Of a stretch of DNA of 64,000 nucleotides, positions 35,532 to 43,643 are shown piece after piece (within the stretch, counting starts at the first letter, position 1; every line of letters begins with the position of its first letter). The notes beneath the pieces are model-generated. The model saw only the letters and a program-made list of their open reading frames with translations. It was not told the origin of the DNA and did no database searches. The translations under genes and the position numbers were made by a program. Where the stretch lies: assembly GCF_004028095.1 (NCBI RefSeq), contig NZ_SBHM01000007.1:1364001-1428000 (forward strand), given 5' to 3'. Source of the stretch: Paenarthrobacter ureafaciens (GTDB lineage: Bacteria > Actinomycetota > Actinomycetes > Actinomycetales > Micrococcaceae).

Positions 35532-36494
35532 GTGACCCAGTACCGCTTGGCCATCCTTGACGACTACCAGCAGGTCTCCAGCGATTACGCTCCGTGGGAT
35601 TCACTGCTCGACGACGGCGTGAAGGTCACGGTCTTCAGCGCACCTTTCGTGTCGGAGGAGCGGGCGGTGGCGGCATTGGCGCCGTTCGACATCATCGTTG
35701 CCATGCGCGAACGCACCCGATTCCCGCGTCATGTCCTCGAAGAGCTGGGCAACTTGCAACTCCTGGTCACCACGGGGATGGCCAACGCGGCGATCGACAT
35801 GGATGCCGCATCCGAGCGTGGCATCGTGGTGTGCGGTACGGCCGGGTCCCCGGCAGCAGCTCCGGAGATGACCTGGTCCCTCTTGTTGGCATTCGCCCGC
35901 AACCTCGTGGCGGAGGAGAACTCGCTCCGGGCAGGCGGGTGGCAGTCCGCCGTCGGGTTTGAACTCGAAGGAAAGACGCTCGGAATTGTTGGCCTCGGCA
36001 AGATCGGCTCCCGGATCGCCCGGTACGCGCAGGCGTTCGGCATGGACGTCCTGGCCTGGAGCCAGAACCTTACGTCTGAAGCCGCGAAGGCTGCCGGTGC
36101 CCGAAAGGTCACTAAGGAGGAGCTGTTCCGCGAGTCCGACGTCGTCACGCTCCACCTGCGGCTTTCGGAGCGTACCAGGGGGATTGTGGGAGCCAACGAG
36201 CTGCGCCTCCTTGGTCCCGAAGGTTTGCTGGTCAACACCGCCCGCGGACCTTTGGTGGACGAGGCTGCGCTGATCCGGGCGCTGGAGGAGGGGTGGATCC
36301 GCGGGGCTGCGCTGGACGTTTTCGACGATGAGCCGCTCCCCGCAGGGCATGCGCTGCTGCATTCTCCAAGGACGGTCCTCTCACCGCACATCGGCTATGT
36401 GACGCACGAAAGCTACCGCCAGTTCTACGGAGGGGCGTTCGAGGACGTCAAGGGCTGGCTGGCGGACACCCCTGTCCGGGTGTTGAACGGCTGA
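35532..36494 (+). CDS. D-2-hydroxyacid dehydrogenase family protein (phosphoglycerate dehydrogenase-like)
   Basis: 320 residues from a GTG with AAGGAG six bases upstream; codons before it are not protein-like. NAD-binding motif KTLGIVGLGKIGSRIARYAQAFGMDV (GxGxxG), VVTLHLRLSERTRGIVG, LLVNTARGPLVDEAALI with the catalytic Arg, and the catalytic His in LSPHIGYVTHESYRQFYGG. Glu in DVFDDEPLP completes the triad. Substrate unknown. It lies 220 bases before a glycerate kinase, so a hydroxypyruvate/glycerate role is possible but speculative. Confidence 0.88.
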   Translation: MTQYRLAILDDYQQVSSDYAPWDSLLDDGVKVTVFSAPFVSEERAVAALAPFDIIVAMRERTRFPRHVLEELGNLQLLVTTGMANAAIDMDAASERGIVVCGTAGSPAAAPEMTWSLLLAFARNLVAEENSLRAGGWQSAVGFELEGKTLGIVGLGKIGSRIARYAQAFGMDVLAWSQNLTSEAAKAAGARKVTKEELFRESDVVTLHLRLSERTRGIVGANELRLLGPEGLLVNTARGPLVDEAALIRALEEGWIRGAALDVFDDEPLPAGHALLHSPRTVLSPHIGYVTHESYRQFYGGAFEDVKGWLADTPVRVLNG

Positions 36495-36507
36495 GCCAGG
36501 GCGCTGT

Positions 36508-36589
36508 GGCGCACCCGTTAGCGCTGATCGCACCCGTTGCGACGCGACGGCGCACCCCTTCGCGCTGATCGCTCTCGTTGCTACGGTAG
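36508..36589. repeat. Two tandem 41-bp direct repeats
   Basis: Units 36508-36548 and 36549-36589 both begin GGCGCACCC and share GCGCTGATCGC and CGTTGC; about 33 of 41 positions match by eye. A further short duplication, CTCATTATGCGA / CTCATTACGCGA, lies at about 36650-36674. Together they fill the 219-base gap before the glycerate kinase. Non-coding; function unknown. Confidence 0.6.
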
Positions 36590-36713
36590 CGGTTGGCGGA
36601 AAAGGATGCGACGCCCTCGCCGCCAACTAACCCGGCGCCGAAACACGTCTCATTATGCGACTCATTACGCGATCGGCAAGCGCTTTCCCACAAAGGGCTG
36701 GCAAGATAGATCC

Positions 36714-37856
36714 ATGCGTATCCTCATCGCCCCTGACAAGTTCAAGGGATCACTGACCGCCGCCGAAGCCGCGTCAGCCATGGCAGAAGGTGCCCTCCGC
36801 GTCTACCCGGACGCCGTCACTACCCAATTCCCCGTAGCCGATGGCGGCGAAGGCACCCTCGACGCCGCCATCGCCGCTGGTTACGAAGAGCGGAACAACG
36901 CCGTTGTTGGCCCGATCCTCAAACCCGTCGGCGCCTCGTGGGCCATTCAAAAGAACTCCTTCGGTGGAGCGACAGCGGTCATCGAGACTGCCCAGGCCTC
37001 CGGCCTCGCACACATGGAACCCACCCCGGAGAACTCCCTGCGCGCCCATAGCTACGGTTGCGGCCAGCTCATCGCCGCCGCCCTCGACGCCGGTGCCACC
37101 GAGATAGTGCTGGGCTTGGGCGGCTCGGCAATGTCCGACGGCGGCAGCGGAGCCTTGCGTGCCCTGGGGCTCAAGCCCGTGGACTCGGCAGGCAACGTAG
37201 TGCCGCTTGGCGGAGGTTCCTTGGTCGACGTCGTCGCCTTGGACGTATCCGGGCTCGACCCGAGGCTGTCCAGCGTCAAGTTCCGGATCGCCGTCGACGT
37301 CCAAAACCCGCTGTACGGCACCGAAGGCGCCGCCCATGTTTTCGGCCCCCAGAAGGGTGCCGATGAAGAGGCTGTCGAAAAGCTCGACGCCGGACTCCGC
37401 AACTGGGCATCGCTCCTGCGGGAATCCACGGGCCGCGACGTGAACGTTCCGGGTGCGGGGGCGGCAGGTGGCTTCCCGGCGTCGTTCCTTGCCTTCACCG
37501 ATTCCGCGCTGGAAGGCGGGTTCGCCCTCGTGGCGGGCCTGACGGGCTTGGCGAAGCACTTGGCTGAGGCCGATCTGGTGATCACGGGCGAGGGGTCCAT
37601 GGATGAGCAATCGCTCACGGGTAAGGCCCCGATCGCACTGGCCGACGCTGCCAGCGTGCACGGCATCCCGGTGGTGGCTGTTGCCGGCCGCATCACGGTC
37701 ACGCCCGAGGACTTGGCAAAACACGGAATCGTGGCTGCCGCCCAGCTGCTGGACGTAGCCCAGCGCAAGGACGGACTTCCCGATGTTGCGGATGCGGTGG
37801 CCAACGCCGGAAAGTACGTTGCGTGGGCCACGAGCCAGGTGCTTGAGGGCGCTTAG
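36714..37856 (+). CDS. Glycerate kinase (GarK/GlxK family)
   Basis: 380 residues from MRILIAPDKFKGSLTAAEAASAMAEG. Blocks FPVADGGEGTLDAAIAAG, GLGGSAMSDGGSGALRALGL, DVQNPLYGTEGAAHVFGPQKGA and GAAGGFPASFLAF are the family hallmarks. Reaction: D-glycerate + ATP to phosphoglycerate (the 2-phospho product in class II). CAAGAT is six bases before the ATG, consistent with a leaderless mRNA. The longer open frame runs through the tandem repeats and is rejected. Confidence 0.93.
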   Translation: MRILIAPDKFKGSLTAAEAASAMAEGALRVYPDAVTTQFPVADGGEGTLDAAIAAGYEERNNAVVGPILKPVGASWAIQKNSFGGATAVIETAQASGLAHMEPTPENSLRAHSYGCGQLIAAALDAGATEIVLGLGGSAMSDGGSGALRALGLKPVDSAGNVVPLGGGSLVDVVALDVSGLDPRLSSVKFRIAVDVQNPLYGTEGAAHVFGPQKGADEEAVEKLDAGLRNWASLLRESTGRDVNVPGAGAAGGFPASFLAFTDSALEGGFALVAGLTGLAKHLAEADLVITGEGSMDEQSLTGKAPIALADAASVHGIPVVAVAGRITVTPEDLAKHGIVAAAQLLDVAQRKDGLPDVADAVANAGKYVAWATSQVLEGA

Positions 37857-37859
37857 GAG

Positions 37860-38096
37860 CTACTGGCGGTAGCCCTCCACTTCGCTGATGGTGCGGGCTT
37901 CGGCTTCGTCCGGGTCCTCACCGGCATCCCGCTTCGCGCGGCGCTGGCGCAGGAGGTCCCAGCATTGGTCCAGCTGGGCCTCTACCTGGGCAAGCCGTGC
38001 CCGGTTGTCATCGCCGTCGTCCACTGCTTCGTCGCGAAGTCGGTGTTCTTCTTCCACCAGCGACTGAATGCGTTCCAGAATGTCTTGGTTGTCCAT
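37860..38096 (-). CDS. DUF2630 family protein
   Basis: 78 residues, highly charged and helical: ILERIQSLVEEEHRLRD and QLDQCWDLLRQRRAKRDAGEDPD are the conserved parts of DUF2630, a small actinobacterial family of unknown function. AAGGAGA lies 7 bases before the ATG. Convergent with glycerate kinase (three bases between stops). Confidence 0.88.
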   Translation of the reverse strand: MDNQDILERIQSLVEEEHRLRDEAVDDGDDNRARLAQVEAQLDQCWDLLRQRRAKRDAGEDPDEAEARTISEVEGYRQ

Positions 38097-38369
38097 GACT
38101 GTCTCCTTTGTTGCTTGCTTTTCTTTGGCTAGTGCTCAGGGGGTTTTGCGATGAGGGCACCCGCCGCGCGAACCTCAGATCATTTCCTACCATAAGCATC
38201 CTTAGTATTTGCGGGCAAGGGTGGGCCTGTGCTTCGGTGCTTGGGCGGTCAAGCGGGTCCGCCTGGTGAGTTTCTGGGCAAAAGTTTTTCATGCAAAATG
38301 AGCGGACTGGATAAAAAAATAAAAGTCGGTATGGTGAAGTTACTGCGAGTTTGAAAGGAGTAATTATCC
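38097..38369. promoter_or_regulatory. AT-rich divergent intergenic region before the 44-residue gene
   Basis: 273 bases, no ORF. Its right part (38280-38365) is strikingly AT-rich for this genome (runs such as GGATAAAAAAATAAAAG). TATGGT at 38330-38335 is a candidate -10 for the small gene. On the minus strand a TATGGT also occurs within ATACTAAGGATGCTTATGGT, a candidate -10 for DUF2630. No clear -35 boxes. Confidence 0.4.
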
Positions 38370-38504
38370 ATGGCCAGAAAAACGCCTGGCGGCGGTGCTG
38401 CCAAGAAGGCTGGAAAGACCATCCTGGAAAAGCGCGCCGAAAAAAGGGCAAAGGCTGAAAGCAGCGGCAACATCTTCACCAAGCCGCGCAAGAACCAGCG
38501 CTAG
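38370..38504 (+). CDS. Small basic protein, 44 residues, unknown function
   Basis: MARKTPGGGAAKKAGKT..., ending KPRKNQR; 14 of 44 residues are Lys or Arg. A strong ribosome site (GAAAGGAG) lies nine bases before the ATG, an AT-rich promoter region precedes it, and a terminator starts nine bases after the stop: a complete small transcription unit. No membrane segment or Cys. It could bind nucleic acid or ribosomes (inference). I do not recognise the family. Too short for usual gene-calling cutoffs. Confidence 0.75.
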   Translation: MARKTPGGGAAKKAGKTILEKRAEKRAKAESSGNIFTKPRKNQR

Positions 38505-38512
38505 CAAGAGCT

Positions 38513-38545
38513 GGCCCCGTCCGGACTCCTAGCCGCGACGGGGCC
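38513..38545 (+). terminator. Terminator after the small basic protein gene
   Basis: Perfect 9-bp stem GGCCCCGTC / GACGGGGCC with a 15-base loop, followed by CTCCTTG rather than a T run. The next 220 bases (to 38765) are AT-rich and hold no gene; CCAAGGGA/TCCCTTTTGG near 38691-38717 is a further weak hairpin. Confidence 0.55.
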
Positions 38546-38765
38546 CTCCTTGCGGCTCGCGGTAGATGCAGAGTTTCTGATGTGTTTAGTAAAGCCTGCT
38601 TGTCTATTTATTTGAGCGGATTTAAAGCGCGGCACTAAAAGCTCCGAGGAGCGGTCCGCTTAAGGTGGACCCGGCCTCTTTTTCTAGATTCCAAGGGAAA
38701 TTTTGGGTCCCTTTTGGCGCGGATTCGGCTCGCTGCCCGCCGTAGGTGATTTTGGCGTCGGGCTT

Positions 38766-39317
38766 TCAGTCCTTGCGCAGACTGTAAGTTGTGATGACGT
38801 TGCCCTTTGAGGTGGCGTACTGGTCCTTGAGTAGCAGCCGATTGAGGGGGTCGCCCTCCTCGAAGAGGCGGCGGCCGCTCCCGGCAATCACGGGGTGGGT
38901 CATGAGGGTCAATTCGTCCAGGACGCCGGCGAAGAATAGCTGCCGGACCAGGGAGATGCTCCCGCAGACTGCGATTTCCCCGCCGTCACGGGACTTGAGT
39001 TCCGTGACGAAATCCTCGACGTCGCCGTCGATCAGGTGCGAGTTCTGCCATTCCAGCGGCTCGGTTAACGTCCGCGATGCGACGTACTTCTCGACGGGGT
39101 TGATGAAGTTCGCGAAGTCGTCATCCTGTGACGCGTTGGGCCAGTACTGGGCCCATTCCTGGTAGCTCACCCGCCCCAACACCACGGTGTCTACTGTGGT
39201 GATCATCTTGCCAAGACCCTGACCGAGCTCCGCATCGAAGCTGTCGAACTGAAACTTGAAAGGGTCCTGAACCACGCCGTCCACGGAGTGGAAGAGCCCG
39301 GCGGTGACTTTGCGCAT
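38766..39317 (-). CDS. Dihydrofolate reductase-family protein (RibD C-terminal domain)
   Basis: 183 residues. MRKVTAGLFHSVDGVVQDP at the start, VDTVVLGRVSYQEWAQYWP, and GGEIAVCGSISLVRQLFFAGVLDELTLMTHPVIAGSGRRLF are the usual blocks of the YyaP/RibD-like family. GGAGG lies six bases before the ATG. Substrate unknown; not a canonical FolA. Confidence 0.9.
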   Translation of the reverse strand: MRKVTAGLFHSVDGVVQDPFKFQFDSFDAELGQGLGKMITTVDTVVLGRVSYQEWAQYWPNASQDDDFANFINPVEKYVASRTLTEPLEWQNSHLIDGDVEDFVTELKSRDGGEIAVCGSISLVRQLFFAGVLDELTLMTHPVIAGSGRRLFEEGDPLNRLLLKDQYATSKGNVITTYSLRKD

Positions 39318-39328
39318 GAATGCCTCCG

Positions 39329-39655
39329 CTAGGCGGCGGCGGTCGTCAGTCGCGGTGCGCGGGTGGGGAGCGCTGTTATGTTGCTCTTCTCCGGGCTGAA
39401 CACAACGGGAATCTCGCAGAGGCCCGCGTAAAGCTGCAGTTCGTCCAGTGCATCGGCATCAACTGTGGCTTCCGAAAGATCCATCCGAACGTCCAGGCCG
39501 CTGCCCAGGCTCCTGGTGCGCTGAACCACGGGGTAGAGGCCCTGAAGGCTGGTGAGGGTAACGCGACCGGTCGCTGCGATCTGGATCTGTTCGCCGTCAA
39601 CGTCGACGCGAACAACTACGGAGAGCTTCTCGCTGGTCAATGTGTTGCCTTTCAT
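39329..39655 (-). CDS. Hypothetical protein, possibly STAS-like
   Basis: 108 residues from the ATG at 39655. A compact alpha/beta pattern (LSVVVRVDVDGEQIQIAATGRV, VRMDLSEATVDADALDEL) resembles anti-sigma antagonist/STAS strands, but no phosphorylatable Ser motif is clear. The start is uncertain: a TTG five codons in has AAAGGC upstream, and the frame also opens 28 codons earlier. Downstream of the PfpI gene beyond a strong terminator. Confidence 0.55.
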   Translation of the reverse strand: MKGNTLTSEKLSVVVRVDVDGEQIQIAATGRVTLTSLQGLYPVVQRTRSLGSGLDVRMDLSEATVDADALDELQLYAGLCEIPVVFSPEKSNITALPTRAPRLTTAAA

Positions 39656-39766
39656 TGGGTAGCTGCCACGCTGCAGCCTCCCCAGCCTAAGCATCGAATG
39701 TGATCTACGCAACATTACGACGAGAAGCTGGTCCTGCATTTGCTGTTTGGTGCGGTGCGTGGGGGA

Positions 39767-39816
39767 GGCAAGTGCCGCCGTCGTAAGTCTTGTGAACTAC
39801 GACGGCGGCACTTGCC
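39767..39816. terminator. Strong terminator after the PfpI gene
   Basis: Perfect 19-bp stem from GGCAAGTGCCGCCGTCGTA (39767-39785) to its complement (39798-39816), 12-base loop. Symmetrical, so it can work on both strands. Confidence 0.85.
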
Positions 39817-39841
39817 GTGTGTGGGTCGTGCGCGGGTAGCG

Positions 39842-40408
39842 CTACGCTGTCTGGCCAGCGTGCTGGCCCTCGGAGATTTCCTCGACGAGCTTGCTGTTGA
39901 AGGCCGGGAGGTCGTCAGGGTTGCGGCTGGTGACCAGGCCCTGATCGACGACGACTTCCTCGTCGCTCCAGTTGGCGCCGGCGTTGCGGAGATCCGTCTG
40001 GAGCGTGTGGTACGACGTGACGTTGCGTCCCTTGATGACGCCGGCTTCAATGAGGATCCACGGGCCGTGGCAAATTGATGCCACCGGCTTGTGCTGCTCG
40101 AAGAAAGCGCGGGTGAAGTTCTGCGCGTCCTTGTCGACGCGGAGATGGTCGGCGTTCACCACGCCGCCCGGGAGGACCAAGGCGTCAAAGTCTGATGCGT
40201 CGGCGTCTGCTATGGCGAGGTCGACATCGAAGGTGTCACCCTTATCCACGCCGTTGAAGCCTTGGAGCTTGCCCTTTTCGAGGGCGACGAGGGTGGGTTC
40301 GCCTCCGGCGTCCTTAACGGCCTGCCATGGGCTGGTGAGCTCCACCTGCTCCACGCCGTCCGTCAACAGGAAGGCGACCTTCTTGCCTGCAATGTTGTGT
40401 TCTGACAT
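39842..40408 (-). CDS. DJ-1/PfpI family protein (type 1 glutamine amidotransferase-like, general stress protein 18)
   Basis: 188 residues. KKVAFLLTDGVEQVELTSPWQAVKDAGG, FDALVLPGGVVNADHLR, and the nucleophile elbow VASICHGPWILIEAG with Cys-His, then VTSRNPDDLPAF. This is the YhbO/YraA/PfpI pattern, linked to deglycase or chaperone-type stress protection. GGAGGAGGAA lies just before the ATG. Upstream on the minus strand two CTTA(A/T)TAGT direct repeats occur near 40530-40560, possible regulator half-sites. Confidence 0.92.
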   Translation of the reverse strand: MSEHNIAGKKVAFLLTDGVEQVELTSPWQAVKDAGGEPTLVALEKGKLQGFNGVDKGDTFDVDLAIADADASDFDALVLPGGVVNADHLRVDKDAQNFTRAFFEQHKPVASICHGPWILIEAGVIKGRNVTSYHTLQTDLRNAGANWSDEEVVVDQGLVTSRNPDDLPAFNSKLVEEISEGQHAGQTA

Positions 40409-40585
40409 TCTTCCTCCTCCTGTTTGCTGCTAGGTCTCGAACGCTTGTGGCGTCCGAAACCCCGGCTGGCACAAGGTGCTGCCGTTGCTCTGAGAGTTGT
40501 TTGCCTGACCTGATCCAGCCTAGGAAAACCGAAACTAATAAGCAAGCTGACTATTAAGTTCTGTGGCACAGCCGCTTACCCTGTC

Positions 40586-40622
40586 TATCGCTTAACGATA
40601 ACATTTGATTGTTGTTCGATAG
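40586..40622. promoter_or_regulatory. TATCG/CGATA dyads upstream of the DUF2975-HTH operon
   Basis: Dyad TATCG-CTTAA-CGATA at 40586-40600, with a third half-site CGATAG at 40617-40622 just before the ribosome site of the DUF2975 gene (start 40634). Likely operator for the operon's own HTH protein (inference). Confidence 0.4.
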
Positions 40623-40633
40623 GAAGGGTAGCT

Positions 40634-41125
40634 ATGGGAAAGCTGGCAGTGCTGGCGCTCCGGTTGGTGATCGGCGTTGTGTTGGCGGGGTCGCTGTTTG
40701 TTCAGGTGTGGATGGTTCCATTGCTTTCAGCAGATCTGGAGCAGGCCGGCGCGCCGGAGGCAGCACGGATAGCCTTCCTGGTGATCGTTGTCCTGGGAAT
40801 CCTGTGCGTGCAGGTAGTGGCCGTATGTGTTTGGAGGCTACTGACAATGGTGCGCCGCGGCACGGTCTTCTCGAACGGGGCCTTCAAATTCGTGGACATC
40901 ATCTTTTGGGCTGTTTCAGCAGCGGCGGGGTTGGTGTTTTCCATCGCCGTTCTGCTGGCTCCGGGTGACGTAGCCCCGGGGGTCGTGTTGTTGATCTGCG
41001 GTGCAGCGCTCATGGTTGGCGGTGTCGCCTTGGTGATTCTGGTGCTGCGGACCCTGCTGGCCCAGGCTGTAGCGCGAGACGTCGAGGCTGCCGGTCTCCG
41101 CGCTGAACTCGACGAGGTGATCTGA
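40634..41125 (+). CDS. DUF2975 membrane protein
   Basis: 163 residues, four transmembrane helices (about 7-28, 45-66, 86-107, 117-140). The segment LTMVRRGTVFSNGAFKFVDIIFW between helices 2 and 3 is the conserved core of DUF2975. Its stop overlaps the next start (TGATG), so the two are translationally coupled. Such pairs of DUF2975 with a YozG-type HTH are common; function unknown. Confidence 0.87.
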   Translation: MGKLAVLALRLVIGVVLAGSLFVQVWMVPLLSADLEQAGAPEAARIAFLVIVVLGILCVQVVAVCVWRLLTMVRRGTVFSNGAFKFVDIIFWAVSAAAGLVFSIAVLLAPGDVAPGVVLLICGAALMVGGVALVILVLRTLLAQAVARDVEAAGLRAELDEVI

Positions 41126-41346
41126 TGCCGATCGTCGTGGACATTGACGTGATGCTGGCCAAGCGGAAGATGCCTGCCGGCGTCTTGGCGGAACGGGTTG
41201 GAATCACTCCTGCCAACCTTGCCGTGTTGAAGAACGGGCGTGCGAAGGCTGTACGGTTCACTACCCTCGAAGCACTGTGCGAGGTGCTGGAGTGCCAGCC
41301 GGGGGATTTGTTGCGCTGGGAGGCTGAGGTCCCGGCCAACCGCTGA
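41125..41346 (+). CDS. Cro/CI-family helix-turn-helix regulator (YozG-like)
   Basis: 73 residues, one HTH: MPIVVDIDVMLAKRKMPAGVLAERVGITPANLAVLKNGRAK..FTTLEALCEVLECQPGDLLRW. Size and ending QPGDLL match the small HTH partner of DUF2975 proteins. Overlaps the upstream stop by one base. Probably represses its own operon through the dyad at 40586. Confidence 0.9.
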   Translation: MPIVVDIDVMLAKRKMPAGVLAERVGITPANLAVLKNGRAKAVRFTTLEALCEVLECQPGDLLRWEAEVPANR

Positions 41347-41424
41347 CGCCGAGGCCTTCGGCCTCGCGGCTGACTGCAAGGAGTGAGAAATCGCGTACAA
41401 TTAGAAGCGATTGGGAGGTAGTCG

Positions 41425-42036
41425 ATGCAACTTCACAACCCTCTGCGTGCCATATGCCCCACCCTGGAGGCAGATGTCTTGGTGGCGCTTGCGGACGGTC
41501 ACCCGAGCACACCCGGAGAGCTCGTCCGCGAACGTGCGATCCAGGCCTCAGTCTCGGGTGCTCGTCGATGCCTGGAGAGGCTCGAAGAAAACGGTGTCGT
41601 CGTTGCGACTCACGTGGGGAACCGCACCAAGTTCGCACTGAACCCACGCCATATGTTGGCGGACTTGGTGATCCAAGCGGCAAAGGGGACCGATCTTTTC
41701 ATCGAGTTCCTTTCACAGAGGATAGGTCTGTGGCCTTTGAGTCCTCTGCAGGTCACGCTTTTTGGGTCGGCTGCTCGCGGGGACATGGGGAATCGCTCCG
41801 ACATCGACCTGCTGTTCATCATTCCGGACGGCGCCAGTGATGACCTTTACGAGAGGATTGCTGACCTGGCTGTGGAAGCATACGGCCTCACGGGCAACGA
41901 TGTGCGGCCCATGACCTATGAGGCCGCAGAAGTACACGTTGCGCCAATCTTTGATTCCATCACAAGCGAAGGAATTCATGTCTATGGCGACGAAGGTTGG
42001 CTCAGGCGACGGCTTGCCGGTAAGACGGCGGCCTAG
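41425..42036 (+). CDS. wHTH-nucleotidyltransferase (MNT-type), antitoxin-like
   Basis: 203 residues. An N-terminal winged helix (about 15-75: LEADVLVALADGHPSTPGELVRERA, SVSGARRCLERLEENGVV) is fused to a minimal nucleotidyltransferase domain with LFGSAARGDMGNRSDIDLLFI (the GSxARG..SDxDL motif). Known: MNT proteins AMPylate and silence HEPN RNase toxins encoded next to them. Its stop overlaps by one base a GTG that opens the decayed HEPN frame. The catalytic motif looks intact, so the antitoxin half may still work or regulate something else. GGGAGG precedes the ATG. Confidence 0.85.
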   Translation: MQLHNPLRAICPTLEADVLVALADGHPSTPGELVRERAIQASVSGARRCLERLEENGVVVATHVGNRTKFALNPRHMLADLVIQAAKGTDLFIEFLSQRIGLWPLSPLQVTLFGSAARGDMGNRSDIDLLFIIPDGASDDLYERIADLAVEAYGLTGNDVRPMTYEAAEVHVAPIFDSITSEGIHVYGDEGWLRRRLAGKTAA

Positions 42037-42219
42037 TGAGTGCACTTACTGATGCGCAGGCGCGCTTGGAGGACGCGCGGGTCTTCTTGGAAGCGGCGGA
42101 GGTGCATGCAGGAATCGCCGTATAACGTCTCAAGCCTTACGCGGGCTAAGTCATCCAAGTGCGTCGAGTGGGCGCACAAGCTGTTAGTAGCTGCTGAACT
42201 GAAGTTCGCCGCATCATGA
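42036..42219 (+). pseudogene. Remnant of a HEPN-domain toxin gene (internal deletion and frameshift)
   Basis: A GTG overlapping the MNT stop opens VSALTDAQARLEDARVFLEAAEV..., 29 codons to a TAA at 42123. In the +1 frame, 42127-42219 then reads VSSLTRAKSSKCVEWAHKLLVAAEL... to a TGA. Helical pieces resembling the first helix and the C-terminal (A)xxxVEWAxxLVAAAE helix of HEPN proteins are thus present, but the middle with the catalytic Rx4-6H motif is missing. Intact HEPN partners are usually about 110-150 codons; only about 60 are left here. Confidence 0.65.
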
Positions 42220-42287
42220 GATGCGAGTGGTCGCCGGAAGCGAGGACAGGGTCGCGGTAAGAAAGCCACGAAAGTGGTCCCAGCCTC

Positions 42288-43643
42288 CTACTTCCCCTTC
42301 TTCCCGCTGCGCTTCGCTGCGGCGTTCATCGCCGACTTCACTGCCGGCGGCAGCCCCTCAGTCTCGGTTTCGGGTTCGGCCACGGTCCCGCGCCAACGGG
42401 CCAGGCCCTTCATGCCGTGGTAGATCACCAAGGCAGCAGCAGAGCCAAGGGCAATGCCCGTGAACTTCAGTTCGCCGATGGTCCATGTGTAGTCCGCGAT
42501 GCCGATGATCAAGGCTACTGCAGCCGTGGTGAGGTTGATCGGGTTGGAGAAGTTGACCTTGTTCTGGACCCAGATCTTCACGCCGAGGATGCCGATCATG
42601 CCGTACAGCGTGGTGGCGGCACCGCCCAGGACGCCCGGGGGCACGGTTGCGATCAGTTCACCGAACTTCGGTGAGAAGCTCAGCAGGATCGCGAAGATAC
42701 CAGCCACCCAGTAGGCCGCCGTCGAATAGACCTTGGTAGCGGCCATAACGCCGATGTTTTCCGCGTACGTCGTGGTGCCGGAGCCGCCGCCGAATCCGGC
42801 AAGTACCGTCGCGGCGCCGTCGGCCATCAACGCGCGTCCGGAGACGCCGTCGAGGTTTTGCCCCGTCATCGCAGCTACAGATTTCACGTGCCCGACGTTC
42901 TCAGCCACCAACACAAGGACGACGGGGACGAACAGGCCCACCACGCCGAGGTGGAACTCGGGCGTCTGGAACGTCGGGAGGCCGATCCACGCGGCGGCGT
43001 CCATCTTTTCGTAGCTGACTTCGCCGCGCATCATCGCCACGAGATAGCCCACCACGACGCCCACCAGAATGCTGAGCCGGCCCAGGATCCCACGGAACAG
43101 GACGCTGACCAGGATGATCGTCACCAGGGTGATCAGCGCCGTCACCGGGGCGAGGTCGAAATTGTTCTTGGCTGCAGGCGCGAGGTTCAAGCCGATCAGC
43201 GCCACGATGGCACCGGTGACGATCGGCGGCATCAGCCGGTTGATCCATTCGGCACCGAATTTCTGCACCACGGCGCCAATAAGCGCCAGTACGACGCCGG
43301 CAAGCACCACGCCGCCCAAGGCGCCGGCAACGCCGTACTGCTGCTGGGACGCCATGATGGGTGCGATGAATGCGAAGCTCGACCCCAGATAGCTGGGCAC
43401 CCGACCCTTGGTGATCACCAGGAACAACAGTGTGCCGACGCCGGAGAAGAACAGCGTGGTGGCCGGGGGCATGCCGGTGATGATCGGTACGAGGAAGGTC
43501 GCGCCGAACATCGCTACGACGTGCTGCATGCCGATGCCGATGGTCAGGGGCCACGCGAGCCGCTCGTCGGGGGACACCACGTGACCTGGCCGAATGGTCT
43601 TGCCGTCGGCGTGGAGCTTCCATTTGATGCCGAGCATGCTCAT
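42288..43643 (-). CDS. Uracil/xanthine permease (NCS2 family, UraA/RutG-like)
   Basis: 451 residues, about 14 membrane segments. Seen: GIGMQHVVAMFGATFLVP, SYLGSSFAFIAPIMA, MPPIVTGAIVALIGLNLA, the NCS2 signature with FGGGSGTTTYAENIGVMAATKVYS, and PPGVLGGAATTLYG. QH in the first helix favours the uracil permease side of the family. GAGGAAGG lies eight bases before the ATG. Divergent from a RutE-like reductase, which supports pyrimidine use. Confidence 0.92.
   Translation of the reverse strand: MSMLGIKWKLHADGKTIRPGHVVSPDERLAWPLTIGIGMQHVVAMFGATFLVPIITGMPPATTLFFSGVGTLLFLVITKGRVPSYLGSSFAFIAPIMASQQQYGVAGALGGVVLAGVVLALIGAVVQKFGAEWINRLMPPIVTGAIVALIGLNLAPAAKNNFDLAPVTALITLVTIILVSVLFRGILGRLSILVGVVVGYLVAMMRGEVSYEKMDAAAWIGLPTFQTPEFHLGVVGLFVPVVLVLVAENVGHVKSVAAMTGQNLDGVSGRALMADGAATVLAGFGGGSGTTTYAENIGVMAATKVYSTAAYWVAGIFAILLSFSPKFGELIATVPPGVLGGAATTLYGMIGILGVKIWVQNKVNFSNPINLTTAAVALIIGIADYTWTIGELKFTGIALGSAAALVIYHGMKGLARWRGTVAEPETETEGLPPAVKSAMNAAAKRSGKKGK

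Noticed and set aside
36495..36589. Tandem 41-bp units considered as a short CRISPR array
   Set aside because: Units are directly adjacent with no unique spacers and no cas genes occur in the window.
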